Source: Kitasatospora sp052076145
Lineage (GTDB): Bacteria > Actinomycetota > Actinomycetes > Streptomycetales > Streptomycetaceae
Direction of reading: 5' to 3'
DNA length: 64,000 nt
Assembly (NCBI RefSeq): GCF_052076145.1
Contig: NZ_CP197246.1
Coordinates: 4,402,001-4,466,000 of the forward strand
In this document: positions 15,193 through 23,212 of the stretch, in pieces
Layout: every line of letters begins with the position of its first letter
Position numbering within the stretch: the first letter of the stretch is position 1
Notes under the pieces: model-generated
Told to the model about the DNA's origin: nothing
Seen by the model: only the letters and a program-made list of their open reading frames with translations
Database searches by the model: none
Made by a program: the position numbers and the translations under genes

Positions 15193-15432
15193 ATGAGCAT
15201 CAAGAAGGCCGCCGCCGTCGGCGTTGCCGTTGCCGGGCTCGTCGCGGCCGGTGCTGGTTCGGCCATGGCGAGCTCCGAGGCCGAGGCCGCCGTCGTCGGT
15301 TCCCCGGGTGTCATCTCCGGCAACAACCTCCAGGTGCCGATTCACATCCCGGTCAACCTCTGCGGCAACACCGCGTCCCTGATCGGCGCCCTGAACCCGG
15401 CGTTCGGCAACTCCTGCGCGAACGTCGGCTGA
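15193..15432 (+). CDS. Short chaplin 4
   Basis: Exported 79-aa chaplin, the only one here on the plus strand. Signal peptide SIKKAAAVGVAVAGLVAAGA, MASSEAEAA, then the chaplin domain SPGVISGNNLQVPIHIPV, LCGNTASLIGALNPAFGN and SCANVG. It varies from the other three in the central segment (TASLIGAL instead of INVIGLL). ATG 15193 has GGAG at a good distance; ATG 15181 would overlap that site. It has its own candidate sigma-BldN promoter and two downstream hairpins. Confidence 0.93.
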   Translation: MSIKKAAAVGVAVAGLVAAGAGSAMASSEAEAAVVGSPGVISGNNLQVPIHIPVNLCGNTASLIGALNPAFGNSCANVG

Positions 15433-15438
15433 TTCGGG

Positions 15439-15463
15439 TCTCGGGGCGTCCGACGCTCCGAGA
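15439..15463 (+). terminator. Terminator 1 after chaplin 4
   Basis: TCTCGGGGCGTC and GACGCTCCGAGA pair with one G-T wobble and a 1-nt loop, so the apex probably opens. It begins 6 bp after the stop codon. Confidence 0.55.
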
Positions 15464-15495
15464 TCCTGTGGTCCCTCCAGGCGATTCCGCGGTAC

Positions 15496-15542
15496 CGGGC
15501 CGCCGTCCTTGTCTCCCCTCCTGAGACGCGGACGGCGGCCCG
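15496..15542 (+). terminator. Terminator 2 after chaplin 4
   Basis: A 13-bp perfect stem CGGGCCGCCGTCC (15496-15508) pairs with 15530-15542. It is the stronger of two tandem hairpins. Confidence 0.65.
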
Positions 15543-15595
15543 TCGTGTTGTTACGCCCCCCGTCACGCCCCTCGTCACGACTCCTGTCATGACCC

Positions 15596-15624
15596 TTGTT
15601 GCGTTACTTGTCAGTACCTAACAT
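15596..15624 (+). promoter_or_regulatory. Candidate housekeeping promoter of the SGNH hydrolase
   Basis: TTGTTG (15596-15601), a 17-nt spacer and TAACAT (15619-15624) resemble a sigma-70-type (HrdB) promoter. It points to the lipase gene, with a leader of about 140 nt. Confidence 0.4.
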
Positions 15625-15772
15625 GTGAGTCCGGCTCATCTTTTGCGCCGTCCCGCTCGAAGGCCCCCCAACTCCCTTCGGACGGTGCCGAGTCGTGCTC
15701 GCTCCACGTACCGCAAGCTCCTCGCCGTCCGGCGCGCTGCCGGATGGTCCCCACCCTCCCAAGGAGTCATGC

Positions 15773-17428
15773 GTGACCAGGTCCACCCTCCCGGGCGCGC
15801 GCCGATACCGGCCCGGCGCCCTGCTCACGGCAGCCGGGCTGATAGCCACCTTCGCCCTCTCGGCCGTCCCCAATGCCGTTGCCGCACAGGCGAGTTCGAC
15901 CTCCACGGCGAAGCCCGCCGCGATCGTCGCGCTCGGCGACAGTGCCATCTCCGGCGAAGGCGCCGGTACGGACACCGGCGACGCCTACATGACCGGCACC
16001 GACACCCCGACCAACTACTGCCACCGGCACGACAAGTCGGAGATCTTCGTCACCGGCCTCAGCGGTGTGACCCCGATCGACCTCGCCTGCTCCGGCGCGC
16101 AGACCGGCGACCTGGTCAGCGACCCCGAGCTGGCGAAGGTCACCGGCGGCGGCAGCGGCGACTTCGGCGAGCCCAAGCAGGACGTCAAGCTCGCCCAGAC
16201 GGCCGCCCAGTACGACATCAAGATGGTGGTCGTCACGATCGGCGCCAACGACGACTTCGACTTCAGCGGCATCATGCTGAGCTGTCTCGCGCAGTACTTC
16301 CCGATCCCGCAGTCCCAGGGCTGCCGCGACACCATCGGCAGCGACTCGATCCGCCAGCGGGCCGTCCGGGTCGTCCCCAAGGTGGTGGCCGCCCTCACCG
16401 ACGTCCGCAACACCATGCGGACGGCCGGGTACGCGGACTCCTCGTACCAGCTGGTCTTCCAGTCCTACTTCACCCCGATCACCCCCGACATCCGCCGCAA
16501 CGACTACGTCGGCAAGATCGCGGACGGCTGCCCGGCCTACCCCGAGGACCTCGCCTGGGGCCACAACTGGGTGGTGCCGCAGCTCAGCGACGCGCTGCGG
16601 ACGGCCGCCTCCCAGGTGTCGGGCGTGCGGTACCTGGACCAGCGGCGGGTCAGCTACGGCCACGAGGTCTGCGCGGAGTGGACGAGCTCGCCGTACGAGT
16701 ACACCAACGGCGACGTCATCGACACCTCCGAGAAGACCCGCAACGGCTGCGACTCGCCGATCAGCATCCCCGGCGTCTGCATGAACATGGTGCGGCAGTC
16801 GTACCACCTGCGGGTCGCCGGCTACCACGGCGAGGGCGGCTGCCTGGCGCAGTTCTACCAGCAGCCCGGCCAGCAGGAGGCGTTCTGCACGCTCAACCAG
16901 CAGGACGGCACCTCGATCGAGCCGCTGACCCCCGGCAAGCCCTTCCCGGACAAGCCCGAGGACGGCGCCTGGTACCAGCTCACCAACGCCGCCAGTGGCC
17001 AGGTGCTCGACCTCGCGGGCGGCGGCAGCTACGGCGACAGCACCAACGGCCGGACCGCGATCACGTACCCGGCGACGGGCGGGCTGAACCAGTCCTTCGT
17101 GCTGGAGATCAAGGCCGGCGGCAGCTACGAGCTGGACTTCAGCGGCAACCGCAACATGTGCTTCGACGCCACCGGCGCCTCCACCGCCCCCGGCACGCAG
17201 CTGGAGCAGTGGGGCTGCAACGGCGGCGGCAACCAGCACTGGGTCTTCAAGCCCACCGCCAACGGCACCTACGCCCTGGCCGACTCCCAGGACCAGACGA
17301 AGGTTGCCACCGCCACCGGCCAACTCGACGGCCAGGGCAACCCGTTGGTCAAGCTCGCCGCCGACACCGGCGCAGCCGCCCAGCAGTGGCAGCTGACCAA
17401 GCTCGGTATCGTATACCTCCACGGCTGA
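15773..17428 (+). CDS. Secreted SGNH/GDSL hydrolase with C-terminal ricin-type lectin domain
   Basis: Predicted secreted esterase or lipase, 551 aa. A signal peptide (GALLTAAGLIATFALSAVPN, then AVAAQA) leads into the SGNH core: block I ALGDSAISGEG with the nucleophile Ser, block III TIGANDDFD, and block V QSYHLRVAGYH carrying the catalytic His. From about residue 395 a ricin B-type domain follows, with WYQLTNAASGQVLDL, MCFDATG, GTQLEQWGCNGGGNQHW and QQW, the QxW repeats that bind carbohydrate. GTG 15773 follows AAGGAG. The lectin may hold the enzyme on cell-wall or plant glycans; the lipid or ester substrate is unknown. Confidence 0.9.
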   Translation: MTRSTLPGARRYRPGALLTAAGLIATFALSAVPNAVAAQASSTSTAKPAAIVALGDSAISGEGAGTDTGDAYMTGTDTPTNYCHRHDKSEIFVTGLSGVTPIDLACSGAQTGDLVSDPELAKVTGGGSGDFGEPKQDVKLAQTAAQYDIKMVVVTIGANDDFDFSGIMLSCLAQYFPIPQSQGCRDTIGSDSIRQRAVRVVPKVVAALTDVRNTMRTAGYADSSYQLVFQSYFTPITPDIRRNDYVGKIADGCPAYPEDLAWGHNWVVPQLSDALRTAASQVSGVRYLDQRRVSYGHEVCAEWTSSPYEYTNGDVIDTSEKTRNGCDSPISIPGVCMNMVRQSYHLRVAGYHGEGGCLAQFYQQPGQQEAFCTLNQQDGTSIEPLTPGKPFPDKPEDGAWYQLTNAASGQVLDLAGGGSYGDSTNGRTAITYPATGGLNQSFVLEIKAGGSYELDFSGNRNMCFDATGASTAPGTQLEQWGCNGGGNQHWVFKPTANGTYALADSQDQTKVATATGQLDGQGNPLVKLAADTGAAAQQWQLTKLGIVYLHG

Positions 17429-17438
17429 CGGACCGTCA

Positions 17439-17475
17439 CTGAGTCGCGTCTCCCCACCCGGGAGGCGCGGCTCAG
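17439..17475. terminator. Hairpin between convergent SGNH and DUF4291 genes
   Basis: Arms 17439-17454 and 17460-17475 pair over 16 bp with two G-T wobbles. The right arm overlaps the DUF4291 stop codon, so it can serve both strands. Confidence 0.55.
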
Positions 17476-18047
17476 CGCGCCGAGATCCGCCCCGCGAGCT
17501 CCGCCGAAAGCGGGTACGGCCGCTCGACGGGCAGCAGCGCGGCGTCCCGCTCCCGCCGGACACGGTCGGCCAGCTCGGTCACGTCCTCGATCCCGGTGAT
17601 CCACTCGTCCAGGTACCGGCCCACCGCCTCGCCGCGCAGCCCGACCTGGAGCGAACGCCAACGCTGCGGCTGCATACCGAGATTGCGCTCCGGATCCCAC
17701 TGCACCCGCACCGGCTGCCGCCGCACCTCGCGCCGCCACTGCTCCCGCGAGCTGTGCACCTCGGAGCTGTACGAACTCAACGCCGAGTTGGCGAGCGCCC
17801 ACTCGAACCCGTCCCGCCGGATGCTGATCGCCAACACCCGCTCCTGCCCGGCGCTGCGTCCCCAGTCGCTTCGGTGCATCATCCACAGGAACGACGGCTT
17901 GATCCACGTCATCCGCCCGCGCTGGAACGCCTCGGGGAAGCTCCCGACGGCCGCTGCGGGCTCTGCGATCTCGGGCGAGAACGCCTGGTAGACGGTGATG
18001 GTCTCGGCTGTGTACGCGGCCCGGATCTGCCGGGTGGGAGTGGGCAT
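17472..18047 (-). CDS. DUF4291 family protein
   Basis: Cytoplasmic protein of 191 aa, the usual size for DUF4291. Recognised by RQIRAAYTAETITVYQAFSPEIAE near the N-terminus, RMTWIKPSFLWMMHRSDWG in the middle, QERVLAISIRR, and the later IQWDPER-like segment VQWDPERNL. The function is not established; the many conserved Trp, Arg and His residues hint at an enzyme or nucleic-acid binding. It stands alone between two terminators. ATG 18047 fits the family N-terminus. Confidence 0.9.
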   Translation of the reverse strand: MPTPTRQIRAAYTAETITVYQAFSPEIAEPAAAVGSFPEAFQRGRMTWIKPSFLWMMHRSDWGRSAGQERVLAISIRRDGFEWALANSALSSYSSEVHSSREQWRREVRRQPVRVQWDPERNLGMQPQRWRSLQVGLRGEAVGRYLDEWITGIEDVTELADRVRRERDAALLPVERPYPLSAELAGRISAR

Positions 18048-18078
18048 GCGTCGATCTTGGTCGCCGGACGGACCCTAC

Positions 18079-18130
18079 GCAACCGGTTGCCCCCCGACCT
18101 AGGGGGGCAACCGGTTGCCCCCCTAGGTCG
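18079..18130 (-). terminator. Compound palindrome with two alternative hairpins
   Basis: Positions 18095-18130 form a perfect 36-bp palindrome centred on CAACCGGTTG. Positions 18079-18095 also pair perfectly over 17 bp with 18102-18118. The two foldings exclude each other. The element lies just after the aldo/keto reductase stop and before the DUF4291 start, so a terminator is the simplest reading; an operator is possible. Confidence 0.6.
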
Positions 18131-18143
18131 CGCCCGCGGCCGC

Positions 18144-19007
18144 TCACGCGTTGTCGAGGAGGGTGAGGTCGGTGGGGGAGAGCTGGAGGTCGGCGGCGGC
18201 GGCCGAATCCCGGATGGTCTCCGGGCGGGTTGCGCCCGGGATCGGGAGGATGGCGGGGGACTTGGCCAGCAGCCAGGCCAGGCAGACGCGTTGGGGGCTG
18301 ACACCGTGCGCGGCGGCGACGGTGGCGAAGGGGGCGTGGGCGCTGCCGAGGCTGCCTGCCTGGCTGATGCCGCCGAGGGGGCTCCAGGGGAGGTAGGCGA
18401 GGCCGAGCTCCTCGCAGAGGGCGAGTTCGGGCTCGCCGGTGCGGAGGGCGGGGGAGTACTCGTTCTGCACGGAGACCAGGCGGCCGCCCAGGATCTCGTA
18501 CGCTTCCCGGATCTGTCCGGTGTCCGCGTTGGAGATCCCGGCTGCGCGGATCTTGCCCTCGTCCAGCAACTCCCGGACGGCGCCGACCGATTCGGCCCAG
18601 GGCACGGTGCGGTCGGGGTGGTGCAGCTGGTAGAGGCCGATGGCCTCGACGCCGAGCCGCCGGAGCGAGGCCTCGCAGGCGCTGCGCAGGTGTCGGGGGG
18701 AGGCGTCGATCGTCCAGCTGCCGTCGCCGGGCCTGCCCCGGCCGCCCTTCGTGGCGACGAGCACCCGGGAGGTGTCGCCGCCGTAGGAGGCCAGGGCGCG
18801 GGCGATCAGCTGCTCGTTGTGGCCGGTCTCGCTGGCGTGCCAGTGATAGGAGTCGGCGGTGTCGATCAACGTGACGCCCGCGTCCAGCGCGGCGTACACG
18901 GTGGCGACGGCCCGTGCCTCGTCGGGGCGGCCCTCGACCGAGAGCGGCATCGCGCCGAGGCCGATCGCGCCGAGTTCGAGGTCGCCGATCCGGCGGGTCT
19001 GCTGCAT
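18144..19007 (-). CDS. Aldo/keto reductase
   Basis: NADPH-dependent oxidoreductase of the AKR barrel family, 287 aa. The catalytic tetrad is present: Asp in LIDTADSY with Tyr four residues on, Lys in VLVATKGG, and His in YQLHHPD. The cofactor end shows LPIPGATRPETI. It is 10 bp downstream of an epimerase-like gene and likely co-transcribed with it. The physiological carbonyl substrate is unknown. Confidence 0.92.
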   Translation of the reverse strand: MQQTRRIGDLELGAIGLGAMPLSVEGRPDEARAVATVYAALDAGVTLIDTADSYHWHASETGHNEQLIARALASYGGDTSRVLVATKGGRGRPGDGSWTIDASPRHLRSACEASLRRLGVEAIGLYQLHHPDRTVPWAESVGAVRELLDEGKIRAAGISNADTGQIREAYEILGGRLVSVQNEYSPALRTGEPELALCEELGLAYLPWSPLGGISQAGSLGSAHAPFATVAAAHGVSPQRVCLAWLLAKSPAILPIPGATRPETIRDSAAAADLQLSPTDLTLLDNA

Positions 19008-19017
19008 GGTGCTGCTC

Positions 19018-19920
19018 TCAGTTCTGTCGGGCGGGGGCGGCGTCGGCGATCACGCCGGGCAGCCAGTCGTCGATGTGGGAGAAGGTGTGACCGAGCTGCT
19101 TGGCACGGGAGTTGTCCATGCCGTAGTAGTGGTCGAAGGAGAAGGGCGAGGGCTCGGCGCCGGGCGGCCCGTAGAGCGGGCGGCCGCCGGTGCGGGCGGC
19201 GATCAGCTCGGTCAGGGCGGTGACGTCGAGTTCGCCGTCCGAGCAGGCGTTGACCGGGCCGGTGAAGCTCTGACCGGCCGTCCAGGCGAGGAATTCGGCG
19301 ATCTCCTCGTAGTGGATGAAGGAGGACGGACGGCTGTCCGGGTGCACCGCGACGGGCTCGCCCGCCCGGATCCGGTCCACATAGTGGCCGAGCCGCCCGG
19401 TGAAGTCCTCGGCGCCGCCGCCGAGCACGTGGGCCGTCCGGACGGCGGCGTACGGGAGCGAGGTGCTGGCGGCGAGCACGGCCTCCGCCTGCCGCTTGCC
19501 CTCGCCGTAGTTGGCCTCGACGAACTCCGGGCGCTCCCAGGGGAGATCGAGCTGGACGGCGGTGTGGGCCGGGTCGGCCGCCGCCTCGGTGAGCGGGGCC
19601 TCGGCGGTCAGCGGGCTGTAGACCTCGATGGTGGAGGTCATCACGTACCGGCCTGTCCGGCCCCGGAAGACCCGCTCGGCGGCGGCCGCCTGCACCGGCG
19701 TGTACAGCACCTGGTCGATCACCACGTCGAAGCCGCGACCGCCGAGCGCAGCGCCGAGCCCCGCCTCGTCGTCCCGGTCCGCGACCAGGTGGCGGACGCC
19801 GGGCGGCGGTGCGGACGAGCCACGGTTGACGACCGTCACGGCGTCCCCCGCATCCCGCAGCCGCTCGATCAGCCGCTTGCCGAAGTACCGGCTGCCACCG
19901 ATGACCAGGACCTCCTGCAT
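19018..19920 (-). CDS. NAD-dependent epimerase/dehydratase (extended SDR)
   Basis: Extended short-chain dehydrogenase fold, 300 aa. The N-terminus LVIGGSRYFGKRLIERL is a variant of the GxxGxxG NAD(P) motif with S and R in it. The active-site region has MTSTIEVYS and NYGEGKRQAE (YxxxK as YGEGK). It resembles atypical SDRs of the nucleoside-diphosphate-sugar epimerase type. It is divergent from an AsnC-type regulator gene only 86 bp away, which may control this two-gene operon. Confidence 0.88.
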   Translation of the reverse strand: MQEVLVIGGSRYFGKRLIERLRDAGDAVTVVNRGSSAPPPGVRHLVADRDDEAGLGAALGGRGFDVVIDQVLYTPVQAAAAERVFRGRTGRYVMTSTIEVYSPLTAEAPLTEAAADPAHTAVQLDLPWERPEFVEANYGEGKRQAEAVLAASTSLPYAAVRTAHVLGGGAEDFTGRLGHYVDRIRAGEPVAVHPDSRPSSFIHYEEIAEFLAWTAGQSFTGPVNACSDGELDVTALTELIAARTGGRPLYGPPGAEPSPFSFDHYYGMDNSRAKQLGHTFSHIDDWLPGVIADAAPARQN

Positions 19921-20006
19921 GACGTTCCCCTTGCGCTGCTCGCTGTGCCAACTCCCGTTGCTGGTATAAGTCTCATGGTCCAGAACGAGATTCTGAAGGG
20001 GTAATC

Positions 20007-20525
20007 GTGGGAGCCACTGCCATATCGGCGAAAGATCAACGCAGTAACCGCCAGTCCGCCGATGAATCGTCGGCCGGCCTCGATGTGGTCGATCTCCAGC
20101 TGCTGGAGCTCGTCCAGACGGAGGGCCGGATCTCGCTGAGCGAGCTCGGCCGGCGGGTCTCGATGAGCCCGGCGGCGGTCGGCGAGCGCATCCGCCGGCT
20201 GGAGGGGAACGGCACCATCACGGGGTACGCCGCCGTGGTCTCGCCCGCCCGGCTGGGGTACGGCCTGCGGGCCTTCGTCCGGGTCTCCCCGCACAGTGGC
20301 GTCACACTCCACCACGTGCGCAGCCAGGAGCTGATGGGCCGCCCGGAGATCCTGGAGGTGCACCACGTGATCGGCGAGGACTGCTGGATCCTCAAGATCG
20401 CGGTCCGCGACACCGGACACCTCGAACAGCTGCTGGAGCGGCTCTCCTCGATCGGCCGCACCACCACCTCGATCGTGCTCTCCTCCCCGGTCGAGCGCCG
20501 CGTCCTGCTGCCGACGGTGGACTGA
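20007..20525 (+). CDS. Lrp/AsnC family regulator
   Basis: Transcriptional regulator of 172 aa. The helix-turn-helix spans about 28-80, with LDVVDLQLLELVQTEGRIS and VSMSPAAVGERIRRLEGNG. The ligand-binding RAM domain follows (YGLRAFVRVSP to the C-terminus). GTG 20007 follows AAGGGG. It is divergent from the epimerase/AKR pair and lies 92 bp before a lysA gene in the same direction. A lysine- or amino-acid-responsive control of either neighbour is likely by context. Confidence 0.9.
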   Translation: MGATAISAKDQRSNRQSADESSAGLDVVDLQLLELVQTEGRISLSELGRRVSMSPAAVGERIRRLEGNGTITGYAAVVSPARLGYGLRAFVRVSPHSGVTLHHVRSQELMGRPEILEVHHVIGEDCWILKIAVRDTGHLEQLLERLSSIGRTTTSIVLSSPVERRVLLPTVD

Positions 20526-20617
20526 TCCGGTCCGGGTGATGGACAGCCCGGCGCCGAGGCGGGCCCGTCCAGCAGGATCTCCCTGCCACCAGCACCGCGA
20601 TCGAACGGGGACGGATC

Positions 20618-21883
20618 TTGACCAGCGACGGGCTCTTCCCCGGTGCGATCGACGGCCCCCGGCTGGCCGCGATCGCCGAGCAGCACGCCACTCCGGCCTG
20701 GGTCTACGACGCGGGGGTGATCCGGGCCCAGATCGACCGGCTGCGCAGCTTCGACCAGATCCGCTTCGCGCAGAAGGCCTGCTCGAACGTCCACATCCTC
20801 GCCCTGATGCGCGAGCAGGGCGTGGCCGTCGACGCCGTCTCACTGGGTGAGATCGAGCGCGCCCTGATCGCCGGGTACCGGCCGGACGGGCCGGGCGAGC
20901 CGGTGGTCCTCACCACCGACCTGCTGGACCGCCCGACGCTGCGCCGGGTGGTCGAGCTCGGCATCCCGGTCAACGCCGGTTCGCCGCAGATGCTCGACCA
21001 GCTCGGCCGGGTCGCCCCCGGCCACCCGGTCTGGATCAGGATCAACCCGGGCTTCGGCCACGGGCACAGCCGCAAGACCAACACCGGCGGCGAGCAGAGC
21101 AAGCACGGTATCTGGCACGAGCACCTGGGTGAGGCCCTCGACCTGGTCACCGCGCACGGGCTCGACCTCGTCGGCTTCCACATGCACATCGGCTCCGGTG
21201 TCGACTACGGCCACCTGGAGGCCGTCTGCGAGACGATGGTCAAGCAGGTCCGGCTCAGCGGCCACGACCTCCGGGCGATCTCGGCGGGCGGCGGCCTCTC
21301 CGTCCCGTACGCCCCCGGGCAGCCCGAGGTCGACACCGAGCGGTACTTCCGGATCTGGGACGCGGCCCGGCAGGAGCTGGTCGGCGAACTCGGCCACCCC
21401 GTACGGCTGGAGATCGAGCCCGGCCGCTTCCTGGTGGCCGGCTCGGGGGTGCTGGTCTCCGAGGTCCGGGCCCAGAAGCCGGTCGGCAGCAACCACTTCG
21501 TGCTGGTCGACGCCGGGTTCAACGACCTGATGCGGCCCGCGATGTACGGCAGCAGCCACCGCGTCACCCTGCTCGACCCGTCCGGCGAGCCGCGCCGCAC
21601 CCCGGCCCGGGACACCGTGCTGGCCGGGCCGCTCTGCGAGTCGGGCGACGTGTTCACCCAACTCGAGGGCGGCGAGGTCGAGCCTGTCCCGCTGCCCCGC
21701 GCGGAGATCGGCGACCTGGCGGTCTTCCACGACACCGGTGCGTACGGCGCGAGCATGTCCTCGAACTACAACTCGCGCCCGCTGATCCCCGAGGTCCTGG
21801 TCGACGGCGGCAGCACCCGGCTGATCCGCCGCCGGCAGACCGTCGCCGAACTCCTCGCCCTGGAGACGGACGTTACTGCCTGA
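20618..21883 (+). CDS. lysA: Diaminopimelate decarboxylase, enterobacterial type
   Basis: PLP enzyme converting meso-diaminopimelate to lysine, 421 aa. PLP-binding Lys53 is in RFAQKACSN; HMHIGSGVDY, ISAGGGLSVPY, EIEPGRFLVA, AGPLCESGDVFTQ and YGASMSSNYNSRP are all present. By eye it is strikingly close to E. coli LysA throughout (for example NPGFGHGHS, KTNTGGE, SKHGIW) rather than to the usual actinobacterial LysA of about 460 aa. It is therefore probably a second, horizontally acquired copy. The start is TTG 20618 behind GGGGA, the only start fitting the family N-terminus. An AsnC-type regulator precedes it. Confidence 0.92.
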   Translation: MTSDGLFPGAIDGPRLAAIAEQHATPAWVYDAGVIRAQIDRLRSFDQIRFAQKACSNVHILALMREQGVAVDAVSLGEIERALIAGYRPDGPGEPVVLTTDLLDRPTLRRVVELGIPVNAGSPQMLDQLGRVAPGHPVWIRINPGFGHGHSRKTNTGGEQSKHGIWHEHLGEALDLVTAHGLDLVGFHMHIGSGVDYGHLEAVCETMVKQVRLSGHDLRAISAGGGLSVPYAPGQPEVDTERYFRIWDAARQELVGELGHPVRLEIEPGRFLVAGSGVLVSEVRAQKPVGSNHFVLVDAGFNDLMRPAMYGSSHRVTLLDPSGEPRRTPARDTVLAGPLCESGDVFTQLEGGEVEPVPLPRAEIGDLAVFHDTGAYGASMSSNYNSRPLIPEVLVDGGSTRLIRRRQTVAELLALETDVTA

Positions 21884-22280
21884 CCTCGTACGACCCGCTC
21901 TCGGGCCGCGTCCCGCAGCGGTCCTCGGGCGCGTCGGCGTGCTCGGTGACGTGCACCAGGACGGCCTCGGTCGTGTCGTTGGTGTAGAGCCGGAAGGCGC
22001 CCCCGTTCCCGTACATCGCGCCGCGCCCGATCTCGACCCGCTGCGCGCCCTCGCCCCGGTAGGCGACGAAGACGTTGGGCCCGTACGTGTCCTCCCCGAC
22101 CCACAGGTACGCGCCCGGCGGCACCAGCATGGCGGGGCCGCACTCCAGCTCGCCGGAGTAGGGCTCCTCGCAGGACCAGGTCTGCCGTTCCAGCAGGGTG
22201 TCCGCGTGTGCGGGCGTCGCCATGGCCAGACTCACGCAGGCCAGCAGGGCGGCCCCGGTCACTCTTCGCATAGTTCTCAT
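21873..22280 (-). CDS. Small exported protein of unknown function
   Basis: Predicted secreted protein of 135 aa, not recognised. A signal peptide (RRVTGAALLACVSLAMATPA, HADT cleavage near 26) precedes a domain with three cysteines (WSCEEPY, LECGPAM, DRCGTRP) and several Gly/Tyr-rich strands, consistent with a small disulfide-bonded beta fold. ATG 22280 or 22271 could be used; neither has a strong ribosome-binding site. Its 3' end overlaps the convergent lysA by 11 bp. Confidence 0.75.
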   Translation of the reverse strand: MRTMRRVTGAALLACVSLAMATPAHADTLLERQTWSCEEPYSGELECGPAMLVPPGAYLWVGEDTYGPNVFVAYRGEGAQRVEIGRGAMYGNGGAFRLYTNDTTEAVLVHVTEHADAPEDRCGTRPESGSYEVRQ

Positions 22281-22355
22281 ACGACTCGTATCCCAGTGCG
22301 GCCGCCGCGCCTACCGGTGCGCGTCGGAACTCGACCCGTTCGGCGCCGCACGAGT

Positions 22356-22400
22356 GTCAACTGATGGTTGACGATCCTTGGGTGTCAACCTAAGGTTGCC
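22356..22400. promoter_or_regulatory. Tandem operators of the HTH-ClpN gene
   Basis: Two copies of GTCAAC-N5-GTTGxC (22356-22372 and 22384-22400) lie 28 bp apart, the second ending 2 bp before the start codon. Each arm pair is an inverted repeat of one motif, so a dimeric regulator probably binds both. Self-repression by the adjacent gene product is likely by position. Confidence 0.6.
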
Positions 22401-22402
22401 TC

Positions 22403-23143
22403 ATGGCGAATCCCACCAAGATGACGCATCCCGTCCGGCTCGACGACCTGATCGAGGCCATCAAGAAGGTCCACCCCGACGCGCTCGACCAGCTCTCCGA
22501 CGCGGTGATCGCGGCCGACCACCTCGGTGACGTGGCCGACCACCTGATCGGCCACTTCGTCGACCAGGCCCGGCGCTCCGGCGCCTCCTGGACCGACATC
22601 GGCCGCAGCATGGGCGTCACCCGGCAGGCGGCGCAGAAGCGCTTCGTGCCCAAGACCCCCGGCGAGCCCTCCGACCTCGACCCCGGCCAGGGCTTCGGGC
22701 GCTTCACCCCCAGGGCCAGGAACGTGGTGGTGACCTCGGAGAACGAGGCCCGCGCGGCAGTCAGCCCCGAGATCGGCCCGGAGCACCTCGCCCTCGGCCT
22801 GCTCGCCGAGCCCGAGGGGCTGGCCGCCCAGGCGATCACCGCCCAGGGCGTCACGCCAGACGCCGTCCGGCAGGCCCTCACGGCCGCCCTGCCCCCGGCC
22901 GCCGACGAACTGCCCGAGCTCGTCCCGTACGACGCCCGCGCCCGCAAGGTGCTCGAGCTGACCTTCCGTGAGGCGCTGCGCCTCGGCCACAACTACGTCG
23001 GCACCGAGCACATCCTGCTCGCCCTGCTGGAGCTCGAAGCCGGCGACGGCCCGCTGGCCGGGCTGGGCATCGACAAGGCCGCCGTCGAAGCCTGGGTCGT
23101 CGAGACCCTGGCCGTCCTCCAGGCCTCGCGCAGCGAGAGCTGA
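22403..23143 (+). CDS. HTH protein with duplicated Clp N-terminal domain
   Basis: Cytoplasmic 246-aa protein. An N-terminal helical region contains a likely helix-turn-helix (62-81, SWTDIGRSMGVTRQAAQKRF). It is followed by two Clp_N repeats (about 101-165, FTPRARNVVV with EIGPEHLALGLL; and 176-240, YDARARKVLELTFREA with NYVGTEHILLALL). The repeats resemble the substrate/adaptor-binding domain of ClpA/ClpC, but no AAA+ ATPase follows. This suggests a regulator whose DNA binding is coupled to Clp protease or an adaptor. Tandem operators lie directly before the ATG. Confidence 0.88.
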   Translation: MANPTKMTHPVRLDDLIEAIKKVHPDALDQLSDAVIAADHLGDVADHLIGHFVDQARRSGASWTDIGRSMGVTRQAAQKRFVPKTPGEPSDLDPGQGFGRFTPRARNVVVTSENEARAAVSPEIGPEHLALGLLAEPEGLAAQAITAQGVTPDAVRQALTAALPPAADELPELVPYDARARKVLELTFREALRLGHNYVGTEHILLALLELEAGDGPLAGLGIDKAAVEAWVVETLAVLQASRSES

Positions 23144-23212
23144 CCCGAGCACGGAGAGGGGCCGGTGGGTGGCTGTGCAGCCACCCGCCGGCCCCTCCAC
23201 GGTGAGGTCAAC

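Larger units (their letters stand above)
15433..15772. other. Intergenic region with two terminators and a lipase promoter
   Basis: No gene is seen. The region contains two hairpins (15439-15463 and 15496-15542) that end the chaplin 4 transcript, then a housekeeping-type promoter at 15596-15624 facing the SGNH gene. Confidence 0.5.
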
